From the NCBI GenBank assembly GCA_016721425.1, contig JADKID010000010.1, forward strand, positions 1 to 19,614: a DNA stretch of 19,614 nucleotides. Reading direction: 5' to 3'. Positions 1-8,432 of the stretch are shown piece after piece. The notes beneath the pieces were generated by a model. The model worked only from the letters and a program-made list of their open reading frames with translations, was not told the origin of the DNA and searched no databases. The stretch's first letter is position 1, and each line of letters starts with the position of its first letter. The DNA comes from Bryobacterales bacterium (GTDB lineage: Bacteria > Acidobacteriota > Terriglobia > Bryobacterales > Bryobacteraceae). A program made the translations under genes and the position numbers.

Positions 1-445
1 TGGTGCCGTGCCGCGAGGGCGAGGATCAGCCGTCCAGGACGCCGGGAACATGGCGGCGCGCAGGCCGTTGGCGGGGAGGGAGGTGCTATTGTCGATCTTC
101 CCGCGGTTCCCGCTGGCGGTGCGGTAGTACCGAGCGGCCAGCGCGGCGCAGTACCGATGCCGCTGATGGCGAAGGGCGGCTTTCCCGCCATCTTGATCAG
201 CAGGAGCATCTCGCCGCCCAGTCCGGAAGCGGGATTGCTCGGTGACGGGGGCGCCGAGGATCGAGGCAACCCGGCGTCCACGGCGTTGCCGCCCGCCGTG
301 AGCATCCGATACCCAGCCTCAAGCCTGCCAGTTGTTCGCGTTGCGCCGACCATTCGCGGGTGCTGCGTACGGGCGGAAACATCGTGGCAGGCTGGGCTTA
401 CAGGTCGATCTGGGCCAAGAACAGGATGGCGCAAAGATGTTTCAT
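1..445 (-). CDS. ggt: gamma-glutamyltransferase, N-terminal part, frameshifted and cut by window edge
   Basis: Gamma-glutamyltransferases cleave the gamma-glutamyl bond of glutathione and related peptides in the periplasm or outside the cell. Reading from 445 leftwards, the start MKHLCAILFLAQ looks like a short signal peptide. After frame changes the family hallmark TAGGNAVDAG appears (about 280-310). A glycine-rich stretch SGLGGEMLLLIKMAG and a piece ending NGLRAAMFPGVLDGL follow; these match the N-terminal half of the family. The catalytic Thr of the autoprocessing site lies beyond the window. At least three frame changes and one apparent stop (near 400) interrupt the reading; they are probably sequence errors. 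The ATG overlaps the expected TGA of the upstream methyltransferase gene as ATGA, suggesting translational coupling. The family call is fairly sure; activity cannot be judged. Confidence 0.72.
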
Positions 446-910
446 GATTTTCCTGAATTTGCGGAGCAGTTCGTAGGCGACGATTCCGCCGGCCGTGGCG
501 GGGCAGGTGGACGTGCGTGTCGCAGACCTCCATGAGCCCATCGCCGAGACCGTCCACCTCGTTACCGAAGATCACGCAGACGGGCCAGCGCGGCTGCCAC
601 TCGAAGAGATCCTGCGCGCCGGGGCCGGTCTCGATGGCCGCGATCTCGTAGTCGCGCCCGCAGCACGCGGAGCGGGATGAGCGTCGGTGTGGTACTCCCA
701 TGGTACGGTCTCTTCCGGCGCCGAGCGCGGTCTTGGCGATGCCCTCTTGCGGCGGGTGGGCGGTGATGCCGCAGAGGATCAGCTTCTGAGGTTCACGGCG
801 TCGGCGGTGCGGAAGAACGCGCCGGCGTTGTACATGCTCCGGATGTGATCGAGCAGAATGACTGCGGGCAGAGGCAGTTCAGACACAGGATTAGGATAGC
901 CTGAAGCCAT
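442..910 (-). CDS. SpoU/TrmH-family RNA 2'-O-methyltransferase, frameshifted
   Basis: SpoU-family enzymes transfer a methyl group from S-adenosylmethionine to ribose 2'-OH in tRNA or rRNA through a knotted SPOUT fold. From ATG at 910 the protein reads MASGYPNPVSE, then VILLDHIRSMYNAGAFFRTA, which is SPOUT motif 1 with its conserved N and R. After frame changes come AKTALGAEETVPWEY and CVIFGNEVDGLGDGLMEVCD, which is motif 2 with the GNE loop. The C-terminal knot helix is AGGIVAYELLRKFRKI. The length of about 155 residues is short but complete for a minimal SpoU domain without an N-terminal RNA-binding extension. The stop is inferred as a TGA overlapping the ggt ATG, and needs one indel correction. 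Its start codon overlaps that of hutH on the other strand. The target RNA cannot be told from sequence. Confidence 0.8.
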
Positions 911-2372
911 GGTGACACTGAACGGCGCAGCGTTGACGCTGGAGGAAGTGGCGGGTGGCGCGCGGGATGGAAGACGTGAGGAGTTGGACGCGGGCGCAGT
1001 GAAGCAGATGCGGGCCCTCGCGCGACGTGGTGGAGCGTCTGGCCGCTGGCGAGGCCCCGGCGTATGCGATCAACACGGGCGTGGGACTGCTGGCGGATAC
1101 GCGCGTACCGGCCGAGGATCTGGAGAAGTTGCAGCGCAACGTTGTGCGATCCCACGCGTGCGGCGTGGGCGAACCACTGCCGCGGGAAGCCGTGCGGGCG
1201 ATGATGCTGATCCGCGCGAACGTGCTGGCGATGGGCGTGTCAGGCATCCGCCTGCGATCGCGCGGCGGTTGTGCGGGTTGTTGAACAAGGGGAGTGACGC
1301 CGTGGTGCTGCGCGCGGCAGCGTGGGGCCAGCGGGGACCTGGCGCCGCTGGCGCACATGGCACTGGTGCCGATCGGCGAGGGTGAGGCGGAGTTTCAAGG
1401 CCGGCGAATGAAGGGCGCCGATGCTGGCCGGTGCGGGCTGGAGGCTGTCAGGCTCCATTCCAAAGAGGGCATCTCGCTGCTGAACGGAACGCAGGCGATG
1501 CTTGCGCTAGGCTCGCTGGCCCTGCTGGATGGCGAGGATCTGGCGGAGATTGCGGACGTGACGTGCGGGTTGTCGCTGGATGCGTTGCGGGGTACTCCAC
1601 GGGCGTTTGACGCGCGTATCCACGAGGCACGGCCCCATCCCGGGCAACTGGCCAGCGCGCGACACCTGGCGGCACTGCTGGAGGGGAGCCAAATCCGGGC
1701 ATCGCACAAGAGCTGCCGGCACGTGCAGGACGCCTACTCGCTGCGGTGCGCGCCGCAGGTGCACGGCGCAGTACGGGACACGCTGGCGGAGACGCGCCGC
1801 GTATTTTCCATCGAGCTCAACTCAGCTACCGACAATCCCCTGGTGTTCGGCGAGGAGATCCTCTCGGGCGGCAATTTCCACGGGCAGAGCCTGGCGTTTG
1901 CCATGGACTATCTGGCCATCGCCCTGACTGCGTTGGCGGGGATCAGCGAGCGGCGGATCGACCGCCTGGTGAACCCTGCCTTAAACGAGGGGTTGCCACC
2001 GTTTCTGGCCGCGCAGCCGGGGCGGGAGTCGGGCTTCATGATGGTGCAGGTGACGGCGGCGGCGCTGGTGGCGGAATGCCGCGTTGCCACCCCGGCATCG
2101 CCGGGCTCTACTCACAACCAGCGGGAACAAAGAAGATTTCGTGAGCATGGGCATGACGTCGGCGCTAAAGCTGCGGCATCTGGTGAACTGGTGCGGATGG
2201 TGCTGGCCATCGAGCTGATGACGGCGGTGCAAGGTTGAAAACGCTGCGGCCGCTGAAGAGCAGCGCGCCGCTGGAGACGGTGCGGGCGGAAGTACTGCGG
2301 TGAGCCCGGCGCGCCATGACGACCAGCCGTTCTCGGACTCGATCATGGCCGTGGCGGAGTGGCTCAAGGAGT
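909..2372 (+). CDS. hutH: histidine ammonia-lyase, frameshifted
   Basis: HutH removes ammonia from L-histidine to give urocanate, the first step of histidine degradation; it is a cytosolic homotetramer. The start MVTLNGAALTLEEV is typical. The catalytic Tyr region YAINTGVG (about 1062-1085) is followed by SHACGVGEPL. The Ala-Ser-Gly triplet that cyclises into the MIO electrophile is at 1327-1335 (GASGDLAPLAHMAL). Other landmarks are LLNGTQAML, YSLRCAPQVHGA, NSATDNPLVF, GNFHGQ and, after a frame change, NKEDFVSMGMT. The family's C-terminal segment is visible as FSDSIMAVAEWLKE (about 2331-2372). The true stop is not resolvable because of indels, and the 3' end meets the convergent acetyltransferase end. 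Several frame changes lie around 950-1300, 2110 and 2237-2300. No other hut genes are present. A related aromatic amino-acid lyase is possible, but the SHACGVGEP motif favours histidine. Confidence 0.9.
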
Positions 2373-3129
2373 GGCGAACACGAAGAAGCGCGTGGTCCGG
2401 TTTGAAGCCAGGCGCTTGCAGAGCTCCAGGCCGCCGGGCGAGGATTGCAGCACCAGCGGAGCCGTGACTCCGCGCAGACGGCGGTCGGCAATCGCATGGC
2501 GCATAATGGCCTCAGCCATGCCGCGGCCGCGCCAGGCCGGCAGGGTGGCCACAGAGTAAATGCCGAGCACGCCGGCGCTTCGATGAGCGCCGTGCAGGTG
2601 ACGGCGAAGCCGCCCTCGTAACCGAGCCAGACCTCCAGCGGGCCGTGCCACATCCCTCGGCTCGTACACCTGGGGCGAGATGGCGGTGGGATGTGGAAGC
2701 AGGCGGTGACCAGTTGGCGAAGTCCCGGCGCGTCCCGGCATCGTTGACGCGGCGGTAGCTGAGGGCAGGAAGGCTGAGGCGCGGCGGCGTCAACTCGTCG
2801 GTCTCCATGCCGGGCGATTCGGCAATGCACTCCATGTTGTGCGATTCGAAGATGCGGTGTACGCGGCGTGCGGTGCGTGGCGCAAGGTAGTCCTCGCATA
2901 GCCAGAAGGACCAGTCGCGCTGGCGGGCGCGGAAGTGAGCATTCGCAAGTTGAATGCGGCGGTCCATCTCGCCCTCGATTTCGGCCACTGGATTGGCGAT
3001 GAGGGCGATGTTGAAGACGGAGAACGTGACGGGCGACGAGATGAGCTGGACGCCGGCGCGGTGTTCAGCCGGGCCGTAGAACGAGAGCGAGGCGGCGAGA
3101 TTGGCGGCGTTGCGTTCCCAGTTCTTCAT
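2364..3129 (-). CDS. GNAT-family N-acetyltransferase, frameshifted
   Basis: GNAT enzymes move an acetyl group from acetyl-CoA to an amine. The C-terminal half shows the family core: a strand GVLGIYSVATLPAWRG, then the acetyl-CoA pyrophosphate loop RGRGMAEAIMRHAIAD (motif A, R-x-x-G-x-A type). The terminal part is LVLQSSPGGLELCKRLA and the tail TTRFFVFATP. The N-terminal 120 residues (MKNWERNAANLAASLSFYG onward, with IFESHNMECIAESPGMETDE) have no motif I recognise and may be a degenerate first GNAT half. The ATG at 3129 overlaps the priA TGA as ATGA, so it is probably translated from the priA message. A frame change near 2640-2700 joins the two halves. The stop TGA is at 2366-2364. Substrate unknown. 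Confidence 0.75.
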
Positions 3130-5542
3130 AGCAGGCTGAGCGGATCGACGTCGATGACCAGCGCGGTGGCCGGCCACTTTTCCTGAATGGCGTGCAGGCG
3201 GAGGTGCTTGAGAATGGTGTTCAGCTTGGGGCGCGAGGTGGTCTTGATCAGAGTCTGGTATCGGAATTCGTTCTTGAGGCGAGGGACGGGCGCTTCAGCC
3301 GGGCCCAGGATTTTGATGCCCTCGCCGGGGTCATGGAGAAGGTGCGCGATCTGGCCGCTGAGGGCCAGAGCGTCTTCCTGTTTCTCAGCGCGGACGAGAA
3401 TGCTGGGCCATGGCGGCGAAGAGGGGATAGCGCATCAGTCGGCGAAACTGGAGTTCCTTCTCGTAGAACTTGTCGTAGTCCTGCAAGGCTGCGCAGCGGA
3501 CAGCGTAGTGATCCGGGTTGATGGTCTGGATGACCACTGTGCCTGGGAGTTGGTGGCGTCCGGCGCGTCCGGCGACCTGGGTGAGCAATTGAAACGTGCG
3601 CTCGGCGGCGCGGAAATCCGGCATACCCAGGCCGATATCGGCGTTGATGACGCCGACAAGCGTGACGTTCGGAATGTCGTGGCCCTTGGCGATCATCTGC
3701 GTTCCGACGAGGATATCGTAGTTGCCCTCTCGAAATCCCCCCAGGATCTGCTCGTAGTGGTTCTTGCCTGTGACGGTGTCCCAGTCGAGCCGGGCGATAC
3801 GGGCCTTGGGGAAGTGTCGGTGCAGTTCGTCTCCACCTTCTCGCCGCGCTGCCAATGAAGTAGACGTGATCAGAGCCGCACTTGGGGCACTTCTCGGGAA
3901 CGCGCTGGGCGTATTCACAGTAGTGGCAGAGCAGGCGGTTGTCGCGGCGATGGTAGGTCAGGCCGATGGCGCAGTTGACGCACTGGACGCGCTCACCGCA
4001 GGAGCGGCAGGCGACAGAGGCAGAAAAGCCGCGGCGGTTCATCAGCAGGATGGTCTGCTCGCCGGTGTCGATCTTGGCCTGCACGGCGTCCACGAGCCGG
4101 CGGGAGAAGAGAGCGTTCTTGCGCGTCTCGACGAACCTCGCGCAGGTCCACGATCTCGACGACGGGCATGGGGCGTCCGCCCACTCGATCGGGCAGGGAG
4201 AGCAGGCAGCTCTTTGCCGCGCTCCACGTTATAGCGGCCTTCCAGGCTGGGCGTTGCCGAGCCGAGGATGACCACGGCGCCCGCCTCGCGAGCCCGGAGA
4301 ATCGCCACGTCGCGGCCGTTGTAGCGCGGGTTCTCCTCCCTGCTTGTAGCTTTGGTCGTGCTCTTCGTCCACGATGATCAGGCCGAGTTGGGCCACCGGC
4401 GCGAACACGGCGGAGCGGGTGCCCACTCCGACTTTTGAGGTGCCGTTGCGGGAGGCGGCGCCATTGTTCCGCCCGCTCGCTGTCATTGAAGGCCGAGTGC
4501 AGGATGGAAACCTGATCGCCAAAGCGTGCCTGGAACTGGCCGGCGGCGGCTGGTGTGAGAGCGATTTCGGGAACCAGCAATAGGGCGCCGCGCCCCAGCG
4601 CGAGGGCGGCCTCGATGGCGCTGAGATAGACCTCGGTCTTGCCGGAGCCGGTGACGCCGTGGAGCAGGAAGGTCTGGTATTTCGCCGAATCGAGCGCACC
4701 TGAATCGAGGTGAACGCGGAGCGCTGCGTATCGCTCAGCTCGTAGTCGGGGCTTGGCCCACGCTGAGTCGCCTTTAAGGGCGATGGGCGTGAGCTGGAGG
4801 AGTTTCCGACGGGCGAGCGAACGCGCTGCTTGGGCTGCGTTTCTAACGGCTTGATCGAGCACTTCCAGATTGTGCGAGCCGGGGTAGAGTTCCAGGTATG
4901 CGACGAGCTCCCGTTCGGCCTTGGTGAGCTTCACACCGGCAGGGCGGCCAGTGAATTCGACGCTGAGGCGGGCGGCGGGGGCACGCAGTGGATCGCGCTC
5001 AGCGAGGTTCTGCTCCAGCTCGACGAAGCCCTTCTTCTCGAGCGATTTCATGAGCGTTTTGGCGCCTTCGAATTTGTGCTCCAGCGTGGATTCGGAGAGG
5101 GCGCGGTGTTCGAGTGCCCGCAGGATCTCGACGGCCGGGTCGCCCCCGGGTTCGCCCATCAGAAGCTGGCGGGCGACGTCGCGGCCACTATCGGTCAGTC
5201 CCCAAACCCGGGCGTGGCGCACTCGCCGGCAAGTGGCGCCATGGTGCGGAGTACCTCACCGAGAGGCGCGCAATAGTAATCGGCCACCCAGCGGCCGAGG
5301 GCGAGCAGCTTCTCTTCGAAGACGGGCTCGATATCAAGGAGGCGCAGGACCTCTTTGGTGGAGACCTCGGGGGCGTGTTGTGGGTATGGACGACCACTCG
5401 GTGAGCTTGCGGGCGCCAAACGGCACGATCACGCGGCAGCCGGTCTTGACGCGGTGACGCAGCGTCTCGGGTAGCCGGTACGTGAAGGCGCGGTCCAGCG
5501 GGACCGGCAGGCTGACATCGACGTATTCAAAATTGTGGTCAC
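3126..5542 (-). CDS. priA: primosomal protein N' (replication restart helicase PriA), frameshifted
   Basis: PriA recognises stalled forks and loads the replicative helicase during replication restart. From the right end: the N-terminal DNA-binding domain YVDVSLPVPLDRAFTYRLPE and a second part with LALGRWVADYYCAPLGEVLR. The helicase Walker A is GVTGSGKTEVYLSAIEAAL (about 4600-4660), followed by LLVPEIALTP, the DEEHD box and GSATPSLE. The zinc-binding insert has paired cysteines CRSCGERVQCVNC and CHYCEYAQRVPEKCPKCG (about 3870-4020). Helicase motifs V and VI are GTQMIAKGHDIPNV and LLTQVAGRAGR. The C-terminus ends in DVDPLSLL with TGA at 3128-3126. The length of about 805 residues is normal. The start is uncertain: a GTG at 5542 fits after one indel. 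About ten frame changes occur, and since priA is usually needed for fitness these argue for sequence errors. Confidence 0.93.
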
Positions 5543-5551
5543 CGGGTAACC
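5537..5551. repeat. inverted repeat of two GGTNACC units at the priA start
   Basis: Two copies of GGTNACC (GGTCACC and GGTAACC) sit one base apart, making a 15-base imperfect palindrome at the inferred priA start and in the 50-base gap to the divergent secreted-protein gene. It could be an operator for either gene, but a chance occurrence in GC-rich DNA is quite possible. Confidence 0.25.
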
Positions 5552-5595
5552 TTTGGCCCCATGGGAGGCGTACATAACTGCGAAGGAGTCAACTG

Positions 5596-5965
5596 ATGAA
5601 GACCTTACTCTATTTTTGTGTGTTTCCTGCTGGTAGCGGGAATCGCGTTTGCCGCCGGGATCGACGGCAAGTGGACGTCGGAGCGCCGGATGGGCGAGAA
5701 CACGATCAAGATTGTGTTTGATCTGAAGGCCGATGGCGCCAAGCTCACGGGCAGCATGAGCATGAATCGAGGAGACACTCCGGTGAAGGCCGAAATCACC
5801 GATGGCAAAATTGACGGAAGCAAGTTCTCGTTCAAGGTGACCACGGAAGGCCGCAACGGCAAGATGACCAGCACCTATGAAGGGACCGTGGAAGGCGACA
5901 CGCTAAAGGGTACCTCGGCCCGCGAAGGCGGAGAACCCTGGCCCTTCGAAGCCAAGCGCCAATAA
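5596..5965 (+). CDS. small secreted protein of unknown function, one frameshift
   Basis: The start ATG at 5596 has an AAGGAG ribosome-binding site 7 bases upstream. After one indel near 5612-5618 the protein has a hydrophobic signal segment ending LLVAGIAFAAGIDGKW. The likely signal-peptidase cut is after AFA. The mature part of about 100 residues is hydrophilic and rich in beta-strand patterns (KIVFDLKADGAKLTGSMSMN, GKIDGSKFSFKVTTEGRNGK, YEGTVEGDTLKGTS). This looks like a small beta-barrel or lipocalin-like fold, with the repeated theme of a G-D/N-K-x-T/S-F turn. I recall similar short proteins as common in acidobacterial genomes, but no function is known to me. It is monocistronic: divergent from priA and closed by a terminator. 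The stop TAA is at 5963-5965. Confidence 0.8.
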
Positions 5966-5991
5966 GATAGAATCAGCTCGAAGTGAGCACG

Positions 5992-6029
5992 CAGGCGGTC
6001 CACTCCAAGCGGGGTGCGCCGCCTGTTTT
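5992..6029 (+). terminator. Rho-independent terminator after the small secreted protein
   Basis: CAGGCGG (5992-5998) pairs with CCGCCTG (6019-6025). Inside it CACTCC pairs with GGGGTG around an AAGC loop, with one G-T pair. TTTT follows at 6026-6029. The stem is 27 bases after the TAA. The T-run is short, so it may also work as an attenuator for the region downstream. Confidence 0.65.
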
Positions 6030-6039
6030 ACGTTGAGCA

Positions 6040-6306
6040 AGGAGACGGCGGTGCGGAAAACGATGGCAGGTCCGAGGGAAGATCGGACGGGGGCGAGCCG
6101 GCAAGATGGGCAGACCAGAAAATCCGTTCGACAAGGGACAAGACGGCGTACCCCGAGCGGCGGTACGTAGAGCCGAGGGCTGAGGTGAAGACGTTGGACG
6201 CCGCCGCCCTGGCGAAGCCAGGTCCGGTAGGACGCGGGCTGACCACCGCCTGGTATCGGATCGGCGACGCAGCGAACCCGCACTCTCTCACCATCACGGT
6301 GAGACC
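6040..6306 (+). ncRNA. candidate structured leader RNA upstream of the APC permease
   Basis: No convincing gene lies in 5966-6306. Perfect helices are dense: GGCGGTG (6047-6053) with CACCGCC (6244-6250) closes a 200-base domain. Inside are GTCCGA 6070-6075/TCGGAC 6083-6088, CCGT 6124-6127/ACGG 6143-6146, CGTACC 6147-6152/GGTACG 6162-6167, AGCC 6171-6174/GGCT 6178-6181 and CCTGGC 6208-6213/GCCAGG 6217-6222. A final hairpin TCTCACC 6286-6292/GGTGAGA 6298-6304 buries the only Shine-Dalgarno-like sequence just before the TTG start at 6307. I do not recognise a known class. Alternatives are a group II intron remnant (a GTGCG occurs at 6014) or chance pairing in GC-rich DNA. Confidence 0.4.
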
Positions 6307-7669
6307 TTGAGCGCAGCCCCGCAGTCACCGGTGCGGGAACTCGGCCTGCGCGACGTTGTGCTGTTTAACATCGCCGCGGTTGTGAGTATTCGCTGGCTGG
6401 CGACGGCCGCGCATATCGGGCCGGGCTCCATACTGCTTTGGGCCGGCGCCGCAGTGTTCTTCTTCGTGCCGCTGGCGCTTGCTGTGGCCGGTCTGACGGC
6501 GCGCTATCCGGAGGCGGGCGGACTGTATGCGTGGACGAGCGAGAGCTTCGGCGAGTGGCACGGGTTCCTGTGCGGCTGGCTGTATTGGGTGAGCAATCTG
6601 TTCTATTTCCCGAACCTGCTGGTGGCTGGCGTGGGGATGGCGCTATTTACGTTTGGTGCGCAGTATGCAGGCTTGGCGGAGAACCGGGCGTTCATGCTGG
6701 GCGCGTCGCTAGTGGTGCTGTGGGCGGCGCTGCTGACGAATCTGGTAGGCATGCGCGTGGGGAAATGGACTCAGAACCTGGGCGGGCTGGCGACTATGGT
6801 TGCCGGTATTGCCGTGATCGGCGGCGGACTGTATTCGCTGGCGCTCTACGGGCCTGCGGCGCCGCTGGTTCCAAAGCCCGAGTGGAACTGGAACCTCCTG
6901 AACTTCTGGTCCCAGATCGCCTTTGCGTTTGGCGGATTGGAACTGGGGGCGATCCTGAGCCGCGAGATCCGGGACCCAAGCCTCACCGTGCGGCGTGCGG
7001 CGTGGATCAGTGGTGTGACGATCGGGGGCTTCTGCGTATTGGGAACCTTGGCGCTGCTGGCTCTGCTGACGCCGGAGCGGATCAGCGTGGTGACGGGGTT
7101 GGCGCAGGCGGGCGATGCGCTGGCCGCGCGGTTTGGCATGCCGTGGCTGACGGCAGTTTTGGCGGTGCTGATCGCTGTGGGCATATTGGGGCAGTTTGGT
7201 GCGTGGGTGGGCGGGAGCGCGCGGCTCGCGTTTCAGATCGGGCTGGATCGATACCTACCGCCGTCCTTTGGGAAGTTGCATCCGAAATGGGGACTCCGCA
7301 CGTAGCGCTGCTCACCCAAGGCTTGGCATGTACCCTGTTTCTGGTTGTGATGCAGATGGGAGAAACGGTGCGGACTGCGTACCAATTGCTCGTAGATATG
7401 ACAGTTATCAGCTATTTTGTGCCGTTTTTGTACCTGTTTGCGACCGCCTGGAAGCATGGCCAACGATGAGCGCCGCGGCCGGGCTGATAGTGACGGCTGC
7501 CGGGATCGGGTTCTCGTTTGTTCCCCCGGAGGGCGTGCATTCGGTTTGGCTGTTCGAATCCAAGCTGGTGGGTAGTTGCGTCGTCCTGGGCGGGAGGGGG
7601 TGGGCGCTATTTGCACGAGCGCGGCGCTCGGCATCGGCGAGCCATGCTGGCGCCTCGCCGTCCACATAG
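6307..7669 (+). CDS. APC-family amino-acid permease, frameshifted near the 3' end
   Basis: This is an inner-membrane amino acid/polyamine transporter with about 12 membrane helices. The first frame (6307-7305) shows ELGLRDVVLFNIAAVVSIRW, the helix 1 region with its unwound glycine-poor variant. It continues with GPGSILLWAGAAVFFFVPLA, YPEAGGLYAWTSESFGEWHG (the conserved helix 2-3 signature), FGGLELGAILSREIRDPS (helix 6 region) and LGQFGAWVGGSARLAFQIGLD. A frame change near 7290 leads to TPHVALLTQGLACTLFLVV and VISYFVPFLYLFATAWKHG. A second change near 7465 leads to the last helices ending GWALFARARR, with TAG at 7667-7669. The length of about 450 residues is normal. The start may be TTG 6307 or GTG 6331. 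Substrate unknown. Only the 3' end overlaps the anti-sigma-like ORF on the other strand. Confidence 0.88.
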
Positions 7670-7731
7670 GCTGTCAGTCGTTGATCGCCCGGATGCAACC
7701 ACGACAGGAGCGGGATGATCCAGGTCCTCAC
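7607..7731 (-). CDS. short anti-sigma-factor-like ORF
   Basis: A GTG at 7731 overlaps the sigma-factor TGA as GTGA, so it would be translationally coupled. It reads MRTWIIPLLSWLHPGDQ, then RLTAYVDGEAPAWLADAERR. The LTAYVDGE motif resembles the first helix of zinc-finger-type anti-sigma factors, which often start this way. The usual HxxxCxxC zinc site and the membrane helix are absent. After one frame change it would stop at about 41 residues (TAG near 7607). It overlaps the 3' end of the convergent permease. It could be a truncated anti-sigma factor, a longer gene broken by sequence errors, or a chance ORF. Confidence 0.35.
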
Positions 7732-8276
7732 GGCGTCTCCCAGGAGAAGGCCTTGCACACCTTCCGGAGGACCCTTGCCAGCGCACTCGCAACGGTGCCA
7801 GGAGGGTTCATCAACAGCCGCGCGATCTCCAGATCAGAGAACCCGGCGGCCCGTAAATACAGCGTCTCCAGTTCGCGAGGCGAAGCAATCCGGTCTGGCT
7901 TCTTCTGCACTTCTGCCGACCGCAGGGGGACGTCGAGATCGGGGCCGTCCCATGCCGGAGCTTCAGGATCTGCGGGCGGCGGAGCAATTTCGGCACCTCG
8001 TAGCTCGATCGCCTCAGAGAATGCACGGTACAGGAATTCCCGCTTGTCTTTGACCTCGTCTCCACGATGAATCCGACCGAGGATCGCAGTGAACGCTTCC
8101 TGCACGGCCTCCTCGGCGACCTCTCTGCTCCGGGTGCACCACAAGGCAAAGCACAACATCCCGGGCGCATACTCATCCCACAGTTGCGCCACCGCGTCCC
8201 GCTGCCCTGCTTCACTGGTGCGCCGTTCGGCCTGGATCTCGCCTTTGTGGATCTCCGCCATGCTGGGAGTGCCCAT
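7728..8276 (-). CDS. sigma-70 family (ECF-type) RNA polymerase sigma factor
   Basis: This is one of the few genes here with an intact frame. A region-2-like segment (residues about 27-70) reads QLWDEYAPGMLCFALWC followed by SREVAEEAVQEAF. A region-4-like helix-turn-helix (about 135-175) reads LETLYLRAAGFSDLEIARLL followed by PPGTVASALARVLRKV. The linker between is rich in Pro and acidic residues. The length of about 182 residues fits ECF sigma factors. Two starts are possible: ATG 8276 (with a GGGCGG just before it) or ATG 8261. It lies 156 bases downstream of the short cphA paralog on the same strand, so it may be in the same transcript. It is followed directly by an anti-sigma-like ORF. A link to cyanophycin control is only suggested by position. 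Confidence 0.78.
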   Translation of the reverse strand: MGTPSMAEIHKGEIQAERRTSEAGQRDAVAQLWDEYAPGMLCFALWCTRSREVAEEAVQEAFTAILGRIHRGDEVKDKREFLYRAFSEAIELRGAEIAPPPADPEAPAWDGPDLDVPLRSAEVQKKPDRIASPRELETLYLRAAGFSDLEIARLLMNPPGTVASALARVLRKVCKAFSWETP

Positions 8277-8432
8277 CCGCCCTACCCAGCCAACGCATCA
8301 TGCCTGCCCCTCAGTTTTTGCGGCTTGGAAGACGAAACGGGTAGCTTTGGGCAACTGAAGACCTACTTGGGAAGGCTTCCGCAGCGCGGCACACGTTCAC
8401 ACCGGCGGGCAGGTCCCGCATCGCCCGGAGGC

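Noticed and set aside
3187..3858. Long plus-strand ORF of 223 codons
   Set aside because: It lies antisense to the PriA helicase motifs (zinc cysteines, QVAGRAGR), which read clearly on the minus strand; it shows no family motif.
6014..6306. Group II intron, RNase P RNA or tmRNA
   Set aside because: GTGCG at 6014 resembles a group II intron 5' end, but I found no domain V hairpin or reverse transcriptase. The conserved RNase P and tmRNA core sequences are also absent.
6014..6310. 98-codon ORF in the region before the permease
   Set aside because: No ribosome-binding site, biased Arg/Gly/Ala composition, and the same bases form many perfect helices; RNA structure explains it better than protein.
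8277..8432. Possible small gene or terminator between the short cphA paralog and the sigma factor
   Set aside because: No start with a ribosome-binding site and conserved content, and no stem followed by a T-run on the minus strand.
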